From Rufibacter sediminis (GTDB lineage Bacteria; Bacteroidota; Bacteroidia; Cytophagales; Hymenobacteraceae): a stretch of DNA of 64,000 nucleotides. The stretch is taken from positions 1-64,000 of the forward strand of contig NZ_JACOAF010000022.1 of assembly GCF_014269285.1 (NCBI RefSeq), read 5' to 3'. The notes beneath the pieces are model-generated. The model searched no databases. It was not told the DNA's origin and worked only from the letters and a program-made list of their open reading frames with translations. The translations under genes were made by a program, and so were the position numbers. Shown one piece after another: positions 31,760 through 40,150 of the stretch (its first letter is position 1; each line of letters starts with the position of its first letter).

Positions 31760-32662
31760 TTGAGAACCTTCGATCCTAAAGAACTACCTACCGGCGAGTT
31801 TCATAGCCTGATGCTGGGTGCCATTGCTCCCAGGCCCATCGCGTTTGCCAGCACCGTAGACAAGGAAGGGAATGTGAACCTGAGTCCGTTCAGTTTCTTC
31901 AACTGTTTCGGTTCCAACCCGCCGGTTCTCATCTTCTCCCCTGCCCGTCGCGTGCGCGACAACACCGGAAAACACACGTTGGACAACGTTCTGGAGACAG
32001 GTGAGGTGGTCATCAACATCGGGAACTATGCCATCGTGGAGCAGATGTCGCTGGCCAGCACCGAATACGACAAAGGCGTAAACGAATTCACGAAAGCTGG
32101 GCTCACGCCAGTTGCCTCCACGTTGGTGAAACCGCCCCGGGTGGCCGAGGTTCCCGCCGCATTTGAGTGCAGAGTTCTGGAAGTAAAGCCCATCGGGAAC
32201 AAAGGAGGAGCCGCCAACCTGGTCATTTGCGAAGCCGTCTTACTGCACGTGCAGGAGGAAGTCCTCGGAGGGAACGGAAAAACCATTGATCCGTTCAAGC
32301 TGGATGCCGTGGCCCGGCTGGGTGGCGATTGGTACCTGCGGGCCCAAGGAGATTGCCTATTTGAACTACCCAAGCCGCTCCAGAACAAAGGCATGGGCAT
32401 AGACCAACTGCCCGCGCACATCCGCCACAGCGGCGTGCTCACCGGCAACAACCTCGCCCGCCTCGGCAATACCCAAGCCATCCCCACTAAGGCCGAAGTC
32501 CGGGAATTCACCCATGATCCTCTTTATAAGTATCTGGTTCATAAACACCAGGGTAACCCCACTGAGACCAACCGGCAGCTCCACTTGCTGGCCCAACGGT
32601 TTCTGGAAGAAGGCCGGGTGCAAGAAGCCTGGAAAGCGTTACTAACCATTGAGAATACCTGA
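31760..32662 (+). CDS. Flavin reductase-like FMN-binding protein
   Basis: A TTG at 31760 gives M-RTFDPKELPTGEFHSL, the natural start of the family; the frame above is repeat sequence. The 300-residue protein has the split-barrel FMN-binding fold: GAIAPRPIAFASTVD, NVNLSPFSFFNCFGSNPPV, GEVVINI and LVICEAVLLHVQE. The C-terminal 100 residues form a helical extension. Relatives bind FMN and reduce flavin with NAD(P)H or act as two-component oxygenase partners. It follows fahA on the same strand and may serve aromatic catabolism, but a 238 bp repeat lies between the two. Confidence 0.88.
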   Translation: MRTFDPKELPTGEFHSLMLGAIAPRPIAFASTVDKEGNVNLSPFSFFNCFGSNPPVLIFSPARRVRDNTGKHTLDNVLETGEVVINIGNYAIVEQMSLASTEYDKGVNEFTKAGLTPVASTLVKPPRVAEVPAAFECRVLEVKPIGNKGGAANLVICEAVLLHVQEEVLGGNGKTIDPFKLDAVARLGGDWYLRAQGDCLFELPKPLQNKGMGIDQLPAHIRHSGVLTGNNLARLGNTQAIPTKAEVREFTHDPLYKYLVHKHQGNPTETNRQLHLLAQRFLEEGRVQEAWKALLTIENT

Positions 32663-32665
32663 TTG

Positions 32666-32704
32666 CTGCTTTTGGGGTGTTTTTCTCAAACTAGGCTCAA
32701 AACG
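32666..32704. repeat. Dispersed nested palindrome, copy 22
   Basis: 3 bp after the flavin reductase stop codon. Confidence 0.75.
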
Positions 32705-32768
32705 TCTCCGGTTTACATTCCTAACCGATGGCGTAACCAACTCTCTGAAACATGAGGATTTATTGCAG

Positions 32769-32788
32769 AGACAAGGCATGCCTTGTCT
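32769..32788. repeat. 20 bp perfect palindrome
   Basis: AGACAAGGCATGCCTTGTCT equals its own complement. Similar words occur widely in Bacteroidota intergenic DNA (from memory). Confidence 0.75.
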
Positions 32789-32862
32789 AATGGTTTCTGT
32801 TGTTACCCATCTGTAGGGGCATCCCTTGTGGTTGCCCTATACGGCTACTAAGCGCAGTTTAG

Positions 32863-32886
32863 GTTGTTGGTGAGAACACCAACAAC
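32863..32886. repeat. GTTGTTGGTG-AGAA-CACCAACAAC hairpin, copy 2
   Basis: 10 bp perfect stem; the same hairpin as 848-871 in the opposite orientation. Confidence 0.75.
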
Positions 32887-32921
32887 GGCGGGCAACAACA
32901 GCGGGCGGATTAATTCGGCGA

Positions 32922-32969
32922 GTGTTAGCTGGTTTTCAGTCAATAATGAGAAAACAGGCCAGAAACGGG
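32922..32969. repeat. Dispersed nested palindrome, copy 23 (degenerate)
   Basis: Long 8-10 base loop; lies inside the GTAGGGGCA-ended element. Confidence 0.6.
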
Positions 32970-33038
32970 GAATCTTAAAGGGCAACCAAAAGGGATTGTC
33001 CCTACCTTCAAATTCTGGCACCTCAGTATATAAATTAG

Positions 33039-33088
33039 AAAAGCTGTTTTAAGCGCCTTTTACATAAAAGAGGCTCAAAACAGCTTTT
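33039..33088. repeat. Dispersed nested palindrome, copy 24
   Basis: Outer arms AAAAGCTGTTTTAAG / GAGGCTCAAAACAGCTTTT; 40 bp beyond the alanine dehydrogenase stop codon and possibly its terminator. Confidence 0.8.
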
Positions 33089-33127
33089 CAGTTTAAAATC
33101 TAATGTCTAAAGTCCAGCGTCTACAAT

Positions 33128-34366
33128 CTAATTCCTGACGGCAATCATCAGGCTGAGTTCTTTGTAGCGCATGTTGAATTTCTTCGCGATGGAGGCGTTG
33201 GTGAGGCTGCCTTTGTAGATGTAGACGCCGCTGCGGTAATGCTCGTGGGTGAACAGGGCCTCGTTGACGCCGCCGTACTTGGAGATCTCCAGGAACATGG
33301 GCGTGAAGATGTTGCTCAATGCTTTGGTGGCGGTGCGGGGCACGCGCGACGGGATGTTGGGCACGCAGTAGTGGATGACATCGTACTTGCGGTACACGGG
33401 GCGCTTGTGGGTGGTCATCTCGGAGGTTTCAAAGCAGCCGCCTTCGTCAATGCTCACGTCAATGATCACGGAGCCTGGATTCATCTTCGCGACCACTTCC
33501 TCGGCAATCATGCAGGGCACCTGCCCATCCTCGGCAGTGACGGCGCCAATGACTACATCGGCGTCCTGAATCTCGCGGTGCAGAATGGTGTGGTCCAGCG
33601 TGGAGGTAAACAACTGAGTGCCTACGTTCTGCTTGAGGCGGCGCAGTTTGTACAGATGATCATCAAACACCTTTACCTCGGCACCAAGGCCTAAGGCGGC
33701 GCGGGTGGCGTACTCGGCCACGGTTCCGGCCCCAATGATGACTACTTTGGAAGGCGGCACGCCGGTGATTCCGCCTAAGATCACGCCTTTGCCCTCGTTG
33801 CTGCTGCTCAGGTACTCGGCGGCAATCAGCATGACGGTGCTCCCGGCAATCTCGCTCATGGCGCGTACCACGGGTTTGGTGTCTGATTTATCTTTCAGGA
33901 GCTCAAACGAGATGGCGTTGATTTTCTTGCGGCACAGCGCACTGATGTATTCTGAGGTAAGCGAACCGATCTGCAAGGCCGAGATCAGGGTCTGCCCCGG
34001 CTTGAAATACTCCATCTCATCCAATGTGGGCGGGGCAATCTTGAGCAGGATATCGGCTTCGTAGACTTCTTTGGTGGAGTAGACGATGACGCCGCCCGCC
34101 TCGGAGAACTCGTGGTCAGAATATTTGGAGGGAGCCCCGGCACCCGACTCAATCCAGACCTCGTGGCCGTTGTCGGTGAGTTGCTTCACGGCTTCCGGCG
34201 TGAGCCCAATGCGGTTTTCCTGTAAAGAAGATTCTTTGGGAATGCCAATAAACAGACTGCGTTTACGGGTTTCTATCGCCAACATTGACTCTTTGGGCAT
34301 CAGGCTCCGCGCCGTTGCCTTGGTCAGGGCCTCAAACCCGGTCTTATCCGTCAATTCCTCCATCAT
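33128..34366 (-). CDS. ald: Alanine dehydrogenase
   Basis: The 412-residue protein of the Ald/transhydrogenase-alpha family has an N-terminal substrate domain (IGIPKESSLQENRIGLTP, the family start block with its lysine and arginine) and a Rossmann domain (KVVIIGAGTVAEYATRAALGLGAEVKVFD). VIIDVSIDEGGCFETS is the conserved late block. It interconverts L-alanine and pyruvate with NAD in the cytoplasm. The N-terminus is about 35 residues longer than in Bacillus Ald. The gene overlaps tsaE by 23 bases, so it is the third gene of the porX-tsaE-ald operon. Confidence 0.92.
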   Translation of the reverse strand: MMEELTDKTGFEALTKATARSLMPKESMLAIETRKRSLFIGIPKESSLQENRIGLTPEAVKQLTDNGHEVWIESGAGAPSKYSDHEFSEAGGVIVYSTKEVYEADILLKIAPPTLDEMEYFKPGQTLISALQIGSLTSEYISALCRKKINAISFELLKDKSDTKPVVRAMSEIAGSTVMLIAAEYLSSSNEGKGVILGGITGVPPSKVVIIGAGTVAEYATRAALGLGAEVKVFDDHLYKLRRLKQNVGTQLFTSTLDHTILHREIQDADVVIGAVTAEDGQVPCMIAEEVVAKMNPGSVIIDVSIDEGGCFETSEMTTHKRPVYRKYDVIHYCVPNIPSRVPRTATKALSNIFTPMFLEISKYGGVNEALFTHEHYRSGVYIYKGSLTNASIAKKFNMRYKELSLMIAVRN

Positions 34367-34808
34367 ATACGCTCATACTAATAATACGCGCCTCTTCGGC
34401 TTCTCCGGTTTCAATAGACACCTCCACTCCCTCCTCAGGCAGCAGATCGGCCACTTTAGAAGGCCACTCAATGAGACAGAGATGACCGGAACTGAAATAC
34501 TCCAACACCCCCATATCCAGTGCCTCGGCCTGATTTTCGACCCTATAAAAATCAAAATGGTAAATGAGTTCCCCACCGTCGGTTTCATACTCATTCACCA
34601 GGGAAAAAGTGGGGCTACTGACCGGTTCCTGCACCCCCAATTGGGCGCATATCGCCTTGATAAAGGTGGTTTTACCGGCCGCCATCTCACCCTCAAACAA
34701 AATTATCTTTTTTTGCTTGATAAATGACAATAATTCGACGGCGGCCCTTGGTAAATCCGCTTTTGTGAAGATTCTAATGGTGTGCTGGCGCGCTTCAGGC
34801 TCAGGCAT
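34344..34808 (-). CDS. tsaE: tRNA threonylcarbamoyladenosine biosynthesis ATPase TsaE
   Basis: The 154-residue protein has the P-loop GEMAAGKTTF (40-49) and the TsaE blocks SSPTFSLVNEY and FDFYRVENQAEALDMG, ending with LIEWPSK. TsaE works with TsaB and TsaD to place the t6A modification on ANN-decoding tRNAs in the cytoplasm. Its start overlaps the end of porX by 8 bases and its end overlaps ald by 23 bases. An overlap on both sides makes tight translational coupling likely. Confidence 0.95.
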   Translation of the reverse strand: MPEPEARQHTIRIFTKADLPRAAVELLSFIKQKKIILFEGEMAAGKTTFIKAICAQLGVQEPVSSPTFSLVNEYETDGGELIYHFDFYRVENQAEALDMGVLEYFSSGHLCLIEWPSKVADLLPEEGVEVSIETGEAEEARIISMSVYDGGIDG

Positions 34809-36363
34809 TTTTAGTGGAAAGCGTTATGAATGGAATGATACATTCCTCCAAAGATACGCCGCCGTGCTGGAACGTGTCTTTGTAATGGTTCACGTAATAG
34901 TTGTAATTGTTGGGGTACGCGAAGAAGTCATCGTTCATGGCGAAGACGTAGGCCGTAGACACGTTGCTCTTGGGCAAATGGAAACGCTCCGGCTTGCGGC
35001 ACACCAGCACATCTTTCTCGGTGAAGCCCAGGTTCTTGCCGTGTTTGTAGCGCAGGTTGGTGTTGGTGTTGCGGTCGCCCACAATCTTGAACGGCTTCTT
35101 CACGCGCACGGTGCCGTGGTCAGTGGTGATGACGAGACGCCCTTTCTTGTCCGCGATGGCTTTGAGCGTGTCAAACAGCGGCGAGTGCAGAAACCAGGAC
35201 CGCGTGAGCGAACGGTACGCAGCCTCGTCGGCGGCCAGTTCCCGGATCATCTGCATGTCGGTGCGGGCGTGCGAGAGCATGTCCACGAAGTTGTAGACAA
35301 TCACGTTGAGCTTGTTGTTCTCCAGGTTGTTGAACTTGGCCAGCAGTTCCTTTCCAGCGGTGTTGTTGGTGATTTTGTGGTAACTGAACTTCTCGTTGAC
35401 TTTGTTCTGCTGGAACTGAATCTCCAGAAAATCCTCTTCGTGCAGGTTCTTGCCTTCCTCTTCATCGTCAGACACCCACAAGTTGGGGTACTTCTTGGCG
35501 ATGTCGGCGGGCAGCATGCCGGAGAAGATGGCGTTACGGGCGTAGGCGGTGGTGGTGGGCAGAATGGAGTAGTACATCTCCTCGTGGTCCACGTTGAAGT
35601 AATCGGTGATGATGGGCTCCAGTACCTTCCACTGGTCGTAACGCAGGTTGTCAATCAAGACAAAGTACACGGGCACGTTGCTTTCCTTCATCATGGGAAA
35701 CACACGGTCTTTGAACAACCGGTGGCTCATGAGCGGAATCTCGTCGGTCTCGTCGTTCACCCACTCCTCGTAGTTGTCCATGATGAACCGGGCGAAGTTG
35801 GTGTTGGCTTCGTCTTTCTGCATGTTGATGACATCGGCCATGCTCTTGCCCTCAGTATCGGCGATCTCCAGTTCCCAGTACACTAGTTTCTTGTAGACAT
35901 CAGCCCACTCCTGGTAGCTCAGGCGCTCCCCAAAGGCCATGCCCAGCGTCCGGAAATCGCGTTGGTACGAGCTGTTGGTTCTCTCTTCCACCAGACGGCG
36001 GTTGTCCAGGATACGCTTCGCGGAAAGCAGAATCTGGTTCGGGTTGATGGGCTTGATGAGGTAATCGGCAATCTTAGACCCGATGGCCTCTTCCATAATA
36101 TGCTCTTCCTCGCTCTTGGTGATCATGACCACGGGCAGCGTGGGGCGAGTGGCTTTGATCTCGGCCAGCGCCTCCAGGCCACTCAGACCGGGCATGTTCT
36201 CGTCCAGAAAAACAAGGTCATAGGTTTGTTCCTGCACCTTCTCTACGGCATCGGCCCCGCTGTTAACCGGAGTGATGTCGTAACCTCTCTCCTGTAAGAA
36301 GAGAATATGGGGCTTGAGAAGGTCAATCTCGTCGTCCGCCCACAAAATAGTATATCTTTGCAT
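34801..36363 (-). CDS. porX: PorX, response regulator with PglZ phosphatase-like domain
   Basis: The 520-residue protein has an intact receiver domain: acidic Asp10/Asp11, phospho-acceptor Asp54 in VFLDENMPG, Thr82 and Lys104 in YLIKPINP. A helical linker runs to about residue 200, and the rest is an alkaline-phosphatase-superfamily PglZ domain, with VYFVLIDNLRYDQW, SILPTTTAYARNAIFSG and LVITTDHGTVRV for metal binding. This is PorX, which with the PorY kinase and SigP controls type IX secretion genes in Bacteroidota and cleaves oligonucleotide or nucleotide phosphates. It leads the porX-tsaE-ald operon. No PorY is nearby. Confidence 0.95.
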   Translation of the reverse strand: MQRYTILWADDEIDLLKPHILFLQERGYDITPVNSGADAVEKVQEQTYDLVFLDENMPGLSGLEALAEIKATRPTLPVVMITKSEEEHIMEEAIGSKIADYLIKPINPNQILLSAKRILDNRRLVEERTNSSYQRDFRTLGMAFGERLSYQEWADVYKKLVYWELEIADTEGKSMADVINMQKDEANTNFARFIMDNYEEWVNDETDEIPLMSHRLFKDRVFPMMKESNVPVYFVLIDNLRYDQWKVLEPIITDYFNVDHEEMYYSILPTTTAYARNAIFSGMLPADIAKKYPNLWVSDDEEEGKNLHEEDFLEIQFQQNKVNEKFSYHKITNNTAGKELLAKFNNLENNKLNVIVYNFVDMLSHARTDMQMIRELAADEAAYRSLTRSWFLHSPLFDTLKAIADKKGRLVITTDHGTVRVKKPFKIVGDRNTNTNLRYKHGKNLGFTEKDVLVCRKPERFHLPKSNVSTAYVFAMNDDFFAYPNNYNYYVNHYKDTFQHGGVSLEECIIPFITLSTKNA

Positions 36364-36396
36364 GGCTAGTTATTGGTTTTCATAGCGTGTGTTGTA

Positions 36397-36441
36397 AGGT
36401 GCGTTTCCTGCGTTATTTCGGAAAAGTTGCCCTAAAACGAC
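36397..36441. repeat. Dispersed nested palindrome, copy 25 (degenerate)
   Basis: In the divergent space between porX and the HD gene; right arm CCCTAAAACGAC kept. Confidence 0.55.
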
Positions 36442-36507
36442 TTCTTCCGTAGACATACGCATGATTCTACATTAACCGACAACGGACACTCGAAGAACTA
36501 AGTTATC

Positions 36508-37746
36508 TTGAATAAGAAAAAAATCTTTAACGACCCGGTTTACGGCTTCATCACGGTTCCGTCTGAGCTGCTGTTTGACATCATCCAGCACCCGTACTTC
36601 CAGCGCCTGCGCCGGATCAAGCAACTGGGGCTCACGGAGTTTGTGTACCCCGGCGCTCTACACACCCGGTTTCACCACGCGCTGGGCGCCATGCACCTGA
36701 TGAGCATTGCGCTGCAGAGCCTCAGCGGCAAAGATAACATCATTACCGACAAAGAATGCGAAGCCTCCATGGCCGCCATTCTGCTGCACGATGTGGGCCA
36801 CGGGCCTTTTTCGCACGCGTTGGAGACGGCCATCTTTGACCAGGTGCCGCATGAGCAGATCTCGCTGCACATCATGGAGCTTCTGAATCAGGAGTTTGGC
36901 GGTCGCCTGCAACTGGCCATTGACATCTTCACCGACAATTACCACCGTCACTTCTTCCATCAGCTGGTGTCCAGCCAACTGGACGTGGACCGCCTGGACT
37001 ACCTCAACCGGGACAGTTTCTACACCGGTGTCTCCGAGGGCAAGATTGGGGCGGACCGTCTGCTCAAGATGTTGAACGTAGCCGATGATCAACTGGTGGT
37101 GGAGGAAAAGGGTATCTACTCCATTGAGAGTTTCCTGGTAAGCCGTCGCCTGATGTACTGGCAGGTGTACATGCACAAAACCGTGACCAGCGCCGAGCAG
37201 ATGGTGATGAAGATCATGCAACGGGCCCGCGAACTAACCCAACGCGGCATTGACGTGCCCGCCAGCCCTCACCTGCAGTACTTCCTCCGTGAAAGTCTTT
37301 CTATCCTGGATTTTGAGCGGGACCCCAACATCCTGAAGCGCTTCGTCTCCCTGGATGACTACGATATCTGGAGCGGCATCAAAGCCTGGTCTGAGCACCC
37401 CGACAACATCCTGAGCTATCTTTCCACCTGCATGCTGGAGCGGAAACTCTTCAAGATCCTGATCTCCCCTACTCCGTTTGACTTAGATTTTCTGGTGGGC
37501 GTTCGGGAATTGGCGCAGGAGCATTTCCATATCTCCCCAGAGGAAGCGCATTACCTGGTAGTGGAAGGCAAGATCAGCAACAACGCCTATGAGTCTGGCG
37601 GCGAGAACATCAACGTCCTCACCAAGCAGAGCCTGGTAGTAGACGTAGCCGTAGCTTCTGACTTGCCTAACATCCAGGCGTTGAGCAAAAAGGTGGAGAA
37701 ATACTACGTGTGTTATCCCAAGGAGATTACCCGGATAGATTTGTAA
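36508..37746 (+). CDS. HD-domain phosphohydrolase (SAMHD1/YpgQ type)
   Basis: Translation starts at a TTG (36508), giving M-NKKKIFNDPVYGFI, the usual start of this family. The 412-residue protein has the HD metal site: His52 and His56/57 in LHTRFHHALG, His94-Asp95 in LLHDVGHGPFSH and a late Asp in SQLDVDRLDYLNRDS. DPVYGFITVP and YFQRLRRIKQLG are hallmarks of the dNTPase-like HD proteins related to SAMHD1. The substrate is not certain: deoxynucleoside triphosphates or other nucleotides. It diverges from porX and is the last core gene before the polysaccharide locus. Confidence 0.92.
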   Translation: MNKKKIFNDPVYGFITVPSELLFDIIQHPYFQRLRRIKQLGLTEFVYPGALHTRFHHALGAMHLMSIALQSLSGKDNIITDKECEASMAAILLHDVGHGPFSHALETAIFDQVPHEQISLHIMELLNQEFGGRLQLAIDIFTDNYHRHFFHQLVSSQLDVDRLDYLNRDSFYTGVSEGKIGADRLLKMLNVADDQLVVEEKGIYSIESFLVSRRLMYWQVYMHKTVTSAEQMVMKIMQRARELTQRGIDVPASPHLQYFLRESLSILDFERDPNILKRFVSLDDYDIWSGIKAWSEHPDNILSYLSTCMLERKLFKILISPTPFDLDFLVGVRELAQEHFHISPEEAHYLVVEGKISNNAYESGGENINVLTKQSLVVDVAVASDLPNIQALSKKVEKYYVCYPKEITRIDL

Positions 37747-37761
37747 TCCAGACATTTCATA

Positions 37762-37811
37762 AAAAAGCGTTTTGGGTCTGTTTTTAGAAAAACAGACCCA
37801 AAACGCTTTTT
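37762..37811. repeat. Dispersed nested palindrome, copy 26 (24 bp perfect stem)
   Basis: AAAAAGCGTTTTGGGTCTG plus five T, then AG, then the exact complement. It starts 16 bp after the HD gene stop. With T tracts at both ends it should act as a bidirectional terminator. Confidence 0.92.
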
Positions 37812-38046
37812 AGTTAGAAAGGTTCATCTTCAAGGTTGTTTTGGCAGGACATACTCCAATTAGACAAACCGCCTAGCCTTAAAAAAGAAACTTCTGCTCT
37901 TCAATAGATTCTGATCTGGAATAACTTACTATCAAAACCCAAACAGATACTACTGGGATGTAAAATTACGGTTGGCAATTTTCTGAGTCTACCGCTTACC
38001 AGGCATTATAGGTTAGGAGTTTTACTTGTCAGCCAATTTAGCTAAT

Positions 38047-38078
38047 AAAAAAGGGGGTAGAACTTCTACCCCCTTTTT
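38047..38078 (-). terminator. Terminator of the SusC/D operon
   Basis: AAAAAAGGGGGTAGA / TCTACCCCCTTTTT hairpin with A and T tracts, 6 bp from the stop codon at 38084. Confidence 0.85.
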
Positions 38079-38083
38079 CTTGA

Positions 38084-40132
38084 CTATCTGAATCCGATAT
38101 GATCTAAGTAAATATCACCTGGCCAATCTGTAGCTGATTGCAACAGGAAGTCAGAGACTGTAGCAATGTCACCTAATTCAGAAATCGGGAACGTATAAGT
38201 AGTCCATTTCCCTTCTACTACTTTTACTACTTTAGCAGGTGAAGAGTAGGCCTCGTTGAAAACGACATTCAGGTTTTTATCGTTTGTACCAGATCCACCA
38301 TATACTGAGAAAGTAAATTCTGAATATGCAGCGGTACTTATAGGAGTGGTTGCATGGAACCGGATTGCACCATATTGCCCGGTAGATATATAGGTCATTT
38401 TTGCAGACTTGGTACCCATTCGAGCAACGTCTGTTGCGTCCCATACCCTAGTTCCGCCAAAGCTCCAATCACCCCAGTTTGCGTGTCGCTCATCTGCAAA
38501 AAGAGCGTAGGCTATGGCTGGCAAAGGAGTAACTCCTACAATTTCGGCTTCAACATCAGGTACTACAACAACGTTTGTCTGGGTAGTTAAAGTCAATTTC
38601 CCCGTTTGAGCACCAGTAGGAACTAAAAGAATGATTTGACTTTCTGATTGAGTTAAGAAAGTAGTCACCTCGGCCCCCCCAGTAAATTTAACAGATTTCA
38701 CTAAATTCAGGTTAGCTCCATTTATAGTCATGTAAGCACGCGGGCTAACAGGCGCTGGAGTTATACTGGATACAGTTGGCATTATAACCGTCAGCTTAGG
38801 TCCTTCAACTACATAACCAGAAGCTAAGGTAAACTTAGGCATACCCGTTTGCGCAGCTGTAGGGACAGTAACTTGTAATCTGGTAGCAGTTTTGTTTAAG
38901 AAGGCTGATACTTTAGTAGTCATGCCGCCAAACGTAATGTCTTGAATCAGATCTAAGTTTGTACCATTGATGGTTAAGGTACCATTAGGTGCCACAAGTT
39001 CCGGTGCATAAGAACTTACAGACGGCAACAATACATTAAAGTTGTTGGTAGCAGATGTTACTGTAAAATCATGCATGGTTTTAAACTTGAGCGCACCTGG
39101 TTTGGCCATTGCCGGCACCGCAACTACAATTTGAGTTGCCGATTGGCTAACAAAGTTTGCTTTAGCCACTGTGAAATCTCCCGGGAAGGTGATTTCTTTT
39201 ATTTTATCTAAATCAGTACCGGTGATGGTAGTGTTTTGGGTATGTCTAACCGTTGTAATGTTAGAGATAACAGGTAAAATAATAGAAACCGTTTGGGTAG
39301 GCTTCACTTCCACCAATGAACCTTTTGCTATCAATGTGGGAGCACCGTTCGTAGCAGTGGTGGGTACCTTCAGAGTAATGGATGTGGCTGACTGGCTTTC
39401 AAAAGTAGTTACCTGACCGCCACCGGGGAAATTAACCTGACCTACTAAATCCAGATTAGTACCCGTAATAGTCAGTACTTCATTATGCCGAATAGAAGCG
39501 GGCGCAATACTGGTAACCTCTGGTAACGTGATCACTAACTCCTCTTCTGTCTCCAGGAAGGTAGGGTTCTCGCCGCCTCCGTAGATGATGAGGTTACCGG
39601 TTTTAGCATTTGCCGGCACCTGAAGTTCAATCTTGGTGGCTGATTGGCTGATGAACTGTTTTACAATCTCGTTGCCAAATCCCACACTATCCACCCAGGT
39701 TAACTTAGTTCCAGTAATCGTGATAGTTCCTCCTGGCCTAGCTTCTGCCGTTACATCTGTTACTGTAATTGGCACTTCAAAACTTAAGTCAGTTTTAGAG
39801 ACAATGTTATCACCAGTGCTAAGTTTCAACGTAACCTTTCCTGCCATGGCCTCTTCTGGCACAGTCAATCTGATTAAAGTTGAGGTTTGCTCTATGAATT
39901 GGGCCTTTGCAACGGTAGCTCCTTGCATTTCCACAGATTCTACCTGATCAAGATTATGGCCAATGAATCTGATTTCTTCTCCATGCTTTGCTCCCGTAGG
40001 ACCAAAGCTCAACAATTGCACCTGTCCACCAGCAAGTGCATTTTCATCATCGTCTCCGCAAGAGGTAAAGAAACCCAGGGACACTACAAACAAGGCAAGC
40101 AGTAGTGTTCTTATACTATAGAAGTTTTTCAT
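38084..40132 (-). CDS. Surface lipoprotein with six IPT/TIG domains and a carbohydrate-binding-like tail
   Basis: Lipidated Cys25 is followed by GDDDEN, a surface-export type signal. The 682-residue chain is built from six IPT/TIG immunoglobulin-like repeats of about 80 residues. Each opens with an ITxxG(T/A)xLxxVxxVxF block such as LTITGTNLDLVGQVNFPG or MTINGANLNLVKSVKFTG. The last 160 residues form a beta-sandwich (WGDWSFGGTRVWDAT ... DIYLDHIGFR) like a carbohydrate-binding module. It is the last gene of the susC operon, 18 bp after the glycan-binding protein gene, and is probably a long-armed polysaccharide-binding protein. Confidence 0.88.
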   Translation of the reverse strand: MKNFYSIRTLLLALFVVSLGFFTSCGDDDENALAGGQVQLLSFGPTGAKHGEEIRFIGHNLDQVESVEMQGATVAKAQFIEQTSTLIRLTVPEEAMAGKVTLKLSTGDNIVSKTDLSFEVPITVTDVTAEARPGGTITITGTKLTWVDSVGFGNEIVKQFISQSATKIELQVPANAKTGNLIIYGGGENPTFLETEEELVITLPEVTSIAPASIRHNEVLTITGTNLDLVGQVNFPGGGQVTTFESQSATSITLKVPTTATNGAPTLIAKGSLVEVKPTQTVSIILPVISNITTVRHTQNTTITGTDLDKIKEITFPGDFTVAKANFVSQSATQIVVAVPAMAKPGALKFKTMHDFTVTSATNNFNVLLPSVSSYAPELVAPNGTLTINGTNLDLIQDITFGGMTTKVSAFLNKTATRLQVTVPTAAQTGMPKFTLASGYVVEGPKLTVIMPTVSSITPAPVSPRAYMTINGANLNLVKSVKFTGGAEVTTFLTQSESQIILLVPTGAQTGKLTLTTQTNVVVVPDVEAEIVGVTPLPAIAYALFADERHANWGDWSFGGTRVWDATDVARMGTKSAKMTYISTGQYGAIRFHATTPISTAAYSEFTFSVYGGSGTNDKNLNVVFNEAYSSPAKVVKVVEGKWTTYTFPISELGDIATVSDFLLQSATDWPGDIYLDHIGFR

Positions 40133-40150
40133 ATATCGTGCTTTCAGAAA

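Larger units (their letters stand above)
32812..33005. mobile_element. GTAGGGGCA-ended element, copy 2 (194 bp, composite)
   Basis: The terminal arms 32812-32838 and 32979-33005 are imperfect complements and match the arms of the 76 bp element at 2605-2680. The filling contains the GTTGGTG hairpin (32863-32886) and a degenerate dispersed palindrome (32922-32969), so three repeat types are nested here. Confidence 0.7.
32663..33127. other. Repeat-packed intergenic region
   Basis: These 465 bases hold three dispersed palindromes (32666-32704, 32922-32969, 33039-33088), a 20 bp perfect palindrome (32769-32788) and a GTAGGGGCA-ended element (32812-33005) with a GTTGGTG hairpin inside. No gene is seen. 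Confidence 0.75.
37747..38083. other. Junction between core genes and polysaccharide locus
   Basis: These 337 bases contain the longest perfect palindrome (37762-37811), about 230 AT-rich bases without recognisable content and the terminator of the leftward IPT lipoprotein gene. Composition falls in GC from here to about 47.9 kb. Confidence 0.6.
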
